A program made the position numbers and the translations under genes. A stretch of 16,187 nucleotides of DNA from Chloroflexota bacterium. Its GTDB lineage: Bacteria > Chloroflexota > Dormibacteria > Dormibacterales > Dormibacteraceae. Positions 14,894 to 16,187 of the stretch are shown here, one piece after another (the first letter of the stretch is position 1; each line of letters starts with the position of its first letter). Below the pieces are notes generated by a model. That model saw nothing but the letters and a program-made list of their open reading frames with translations, was not told the DNA's origin and did no database searches. The DNA lies in assembly GCA_005880755.1 (NCBI GenBank), contig VBGV01000064.1, positions 1 through 16,187 of the forward strand, read 5' to 3'.

Positions 14894-16187
14894 GCGCCAA
14901 CCAGCCACCGCCGCTCGTCGGCTACAACCTCTTCGAGTCCGATGCACCGCTGCGCGAATCGCTCGAGCGTGAGGGCGCCTCGTGGGCGCACGACCTCGTG
15001 CACGAGCTCGGACGGTTGGCCGGCACGGAGCAAGCGATCGACTGGGGCTTCCAGGCCAACGCCAACCCGCCGCGGCTCCGCACTCACGACAGGTTCGGCG
15101 AGCGCATCGACGAGGTCGAGTTTCATCCCGCGTGGCACGAGCTGATGAAGGTCGCGGTGGGCCATGGCCTGCACTCTCTGCCGTGGCGCGAACCGCGTCC
15201 GGGCGCGCATGCGGCCCGCGCTGCGGCCTTCTACATCTGGTCGCAGGTCGAGGGCGGCCACGGCTGCCCGGTGTCGATGACCTACGCGGCGGTGCCCGCG
15301 CTTCGCCAATCGCCCGAGCTCGCGGCGGAGTGGGAGCCGCTCATGACGACCCTCGAGTACGACCCCGGCCTGCAGCCGCATGCGGCCAAGAAGGGCGTGC
15401 TCTTCGGCATGGCGATGACCGAGCGGCAGGGCGGCTCCGACGTGCGGTCCAACACCACGCGCGCGGAACCCACCGGCGCGAATGGCGAGCACCGCCTCAC
15501 AGGCCAGAAGTGGTTTTGCTCCGCGCCCATGTGCGACGCGTTCCTGGTCCTCGCTCAAGCCCCGGGAGGGCTCTCATGTTTCTTGCTCCCCCGCGTGTTG
15601 CCCGACGGCACGCGCAACGCCTTTCACATCGACCGGCTCAAGGACAAGCTCGGCAACCGGGCCAATGCGTCTTCGGAGATCACGCTCGACGGAGCCTGGG
15701 CGGTCCTGGTCGGGGAAGAGGGAAGAGGGGTGAGAACGATCATCGAGATGGTCAACCACACACGCCTCGACTGCGTCATCGGGTCGGCTTCGCTGATGCG
15801 CCAGGCGGTCGCTCAGGCGACGCACCACACCGCCCATCGCACTGCATTCGGCAAGCTGCTCACCGACCAGCCGCTGATGGTCAACGTGCTGGCCGACCTG
15901 GCCATCGAATCCGAGGCGACCACCATCCTGATGATGCGCATCGCGGGCGCGTTCGACCGCGCGGCCGATCCGGCCGAAGCGCACTTTCGGCGCATCGCTG
16001 TCGCGATCGCGAAGTTCTGGACGTGCAAGCGCGCGATCGCGGTCGTCGCCGAGGCCCTTGAATGTCATGGCGGCAACGGCTACGTAGAGGAATCGATCCT
16101 GCCGCGCCTGTATCGCGAAGCGCCCCTCAACTCGATCTGGGAAGGCGCGGGCAACGTCAACGCGCTCGACGTCTTGCGCGCCATGCA
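14890..16187 (+). CDS. aidB: AidB-like acyl-CoA dehydrogenase (3' end outside window)
   Basis: The frame is open from TTG 14890 to the edge, 432 codons of a protein that is about 540 residues in E. coli. The order of conserved blocks follows AidB as I remember it: NQPPPLVGYNLFESD at the start (positions 4-18), ANANPPRLR, EFHPAWHELM, GMAMTERQGGSDVRSNTT (FAD and substrate region), GGLSCFLLPRVLPDGTRN, RLKDKLGNRANAS, and NSIWEGAGN with Glu418 at the acyl-CoA dehydrogenase base position. The N-terminal match supports the TTG. It overlaps the stop of the nucleotidyltransferase gene (TTGA), so translation is probably coupled. AidB is an FAD protein of the alkylation (Ada) response that binds DNA through its C-terminal domain, which lies beyond the window. 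Its natural substrate is uncertain. Confidence 0.93.
   Translation, partial: MSANQPPPLVGYNLFESDAPLRESLEREGASWAHDLVHELGRLAGTEQAIDWGFQANANPPRLRTHDRFGERIDEVEFHPAWHELMKVAVGHGLHSLPWREPRPGAHAARAAAFYIWSQVEGGHGCPVSMTYAAVPALRQSPELAAEWEPLMTTLEYDPGLQPHAAKKGVLFGMAMTERQGGSDVRSNTTRAEPTGANGEHRLTGQKWFCSAPMCDAFLVLAQAPGGLSCFLLPRVLPDGTRNAFHIDRLKDKLGNRANASSEITLDGAWAVLVGEEGRGVRTIIEMVNHTRLDCVIGSASLMRQAVAQATHHTAHRTAFGKLLTDQPLMVNVLADLAIESEATTILMMRIAGAFDRAADPAEAHFRRIAVAIAKFWTCKRAIAVVAEALECHGGNGYVEESILPRLYREAPLNSIWEGAGNVNALDVLRAM

Noticed and set aside
14758..15558. Minus-strand open frame of 266 codons opposite the NTase end and aidB
   Set aside because: It lies opposite strongly conserved AidB blocks and has Arg/Ala-rich non-domain sequence.
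14982..16061. Plus-strand open frame of 359 codons over aidB
   Set aside because: It is out of frame with the AidB homology and Arg/Pro/Gly-rich. The real frame starts at TTG 14890 and runs off the edge.

Overview
The window is GC-rich and densely packed. The longest gene-free stretches are about 105 to 165 bases, and none reaches 300. Most genes start with GTG or TTG, and start and stop codons overlap at many junctions. The glycogen synthase is of the actinobacterial type, and there is a probable F420-dependent oxidoreductase. These traits fit a high-GC Gram-positive-like lineage such as Actinomycetota or a deep Chloroflexota/Dormibacterota-type soil bacterium. No rRNA or other phylogenetic marker is present, so the phylum is an inference.

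Region 1 (1-6985) is a divergent sugar or polyol locus. On the minus strand a LacI-type repressor is followed, with a GTGA overlap, by a PfkB-family fructokinase that runs off the left edge. On the plus strand are a lipoprotein substrate-binding protein, two ABC permeases, a zinc-dependent medium-chain dehydrogenase and an actinobacterial-type glycogen synthase. The intergenic region holds two identical perfect 12-bp palindromes, which are the likely LacI operators. The set suggests import of a polyol, oxidation to a ketose, phosphorylation, and a link to glycogen storage. No ABC ATPase is encoded here. The glycogen synthase has no ATG, GTG or TTG at its homology-defined start and appears to begin at an ATA codon inside an ATAA overlap.

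Region 2 (7089-10044) holds four proteins of unknown function: a small His/Asp-rich cytoplasmic protein, a small secreted protein on the minus strand, a lipoprotein with a Ser-Pro linker and a probable beta-propeller, and a single-pass membrane protein with a coiled coil.

Region 3 (10045-13239) is a metal-homeostasis unit. A DtxR-family regulator carries the MntR-type metal-selectivity residues and is preceded by two TTAGG-N4-CCTA boxes. It is followed by an Nramp Mn2+ transporter and, with an ATGA overlap, a luciferase-like F420-type oxidoreductase.

Region 4 (13248-16187) begins with an apparently frameshifted small membrane protein, coupled by a TTGA overlap to a winged-helix regulator. 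Next comes a compact two-gene module: an XRE-type HTH protein that looks leaderless, with a perfect inverted repeat over its TATAAT box, and an overlapping nucleotidyltransferase-fold protein. This resembles toxin-antitoxin or AbiE-like modules. An AidB-like acyl-CoA dehydrogenase follows with a TTGA overlap and runs off the right edge.
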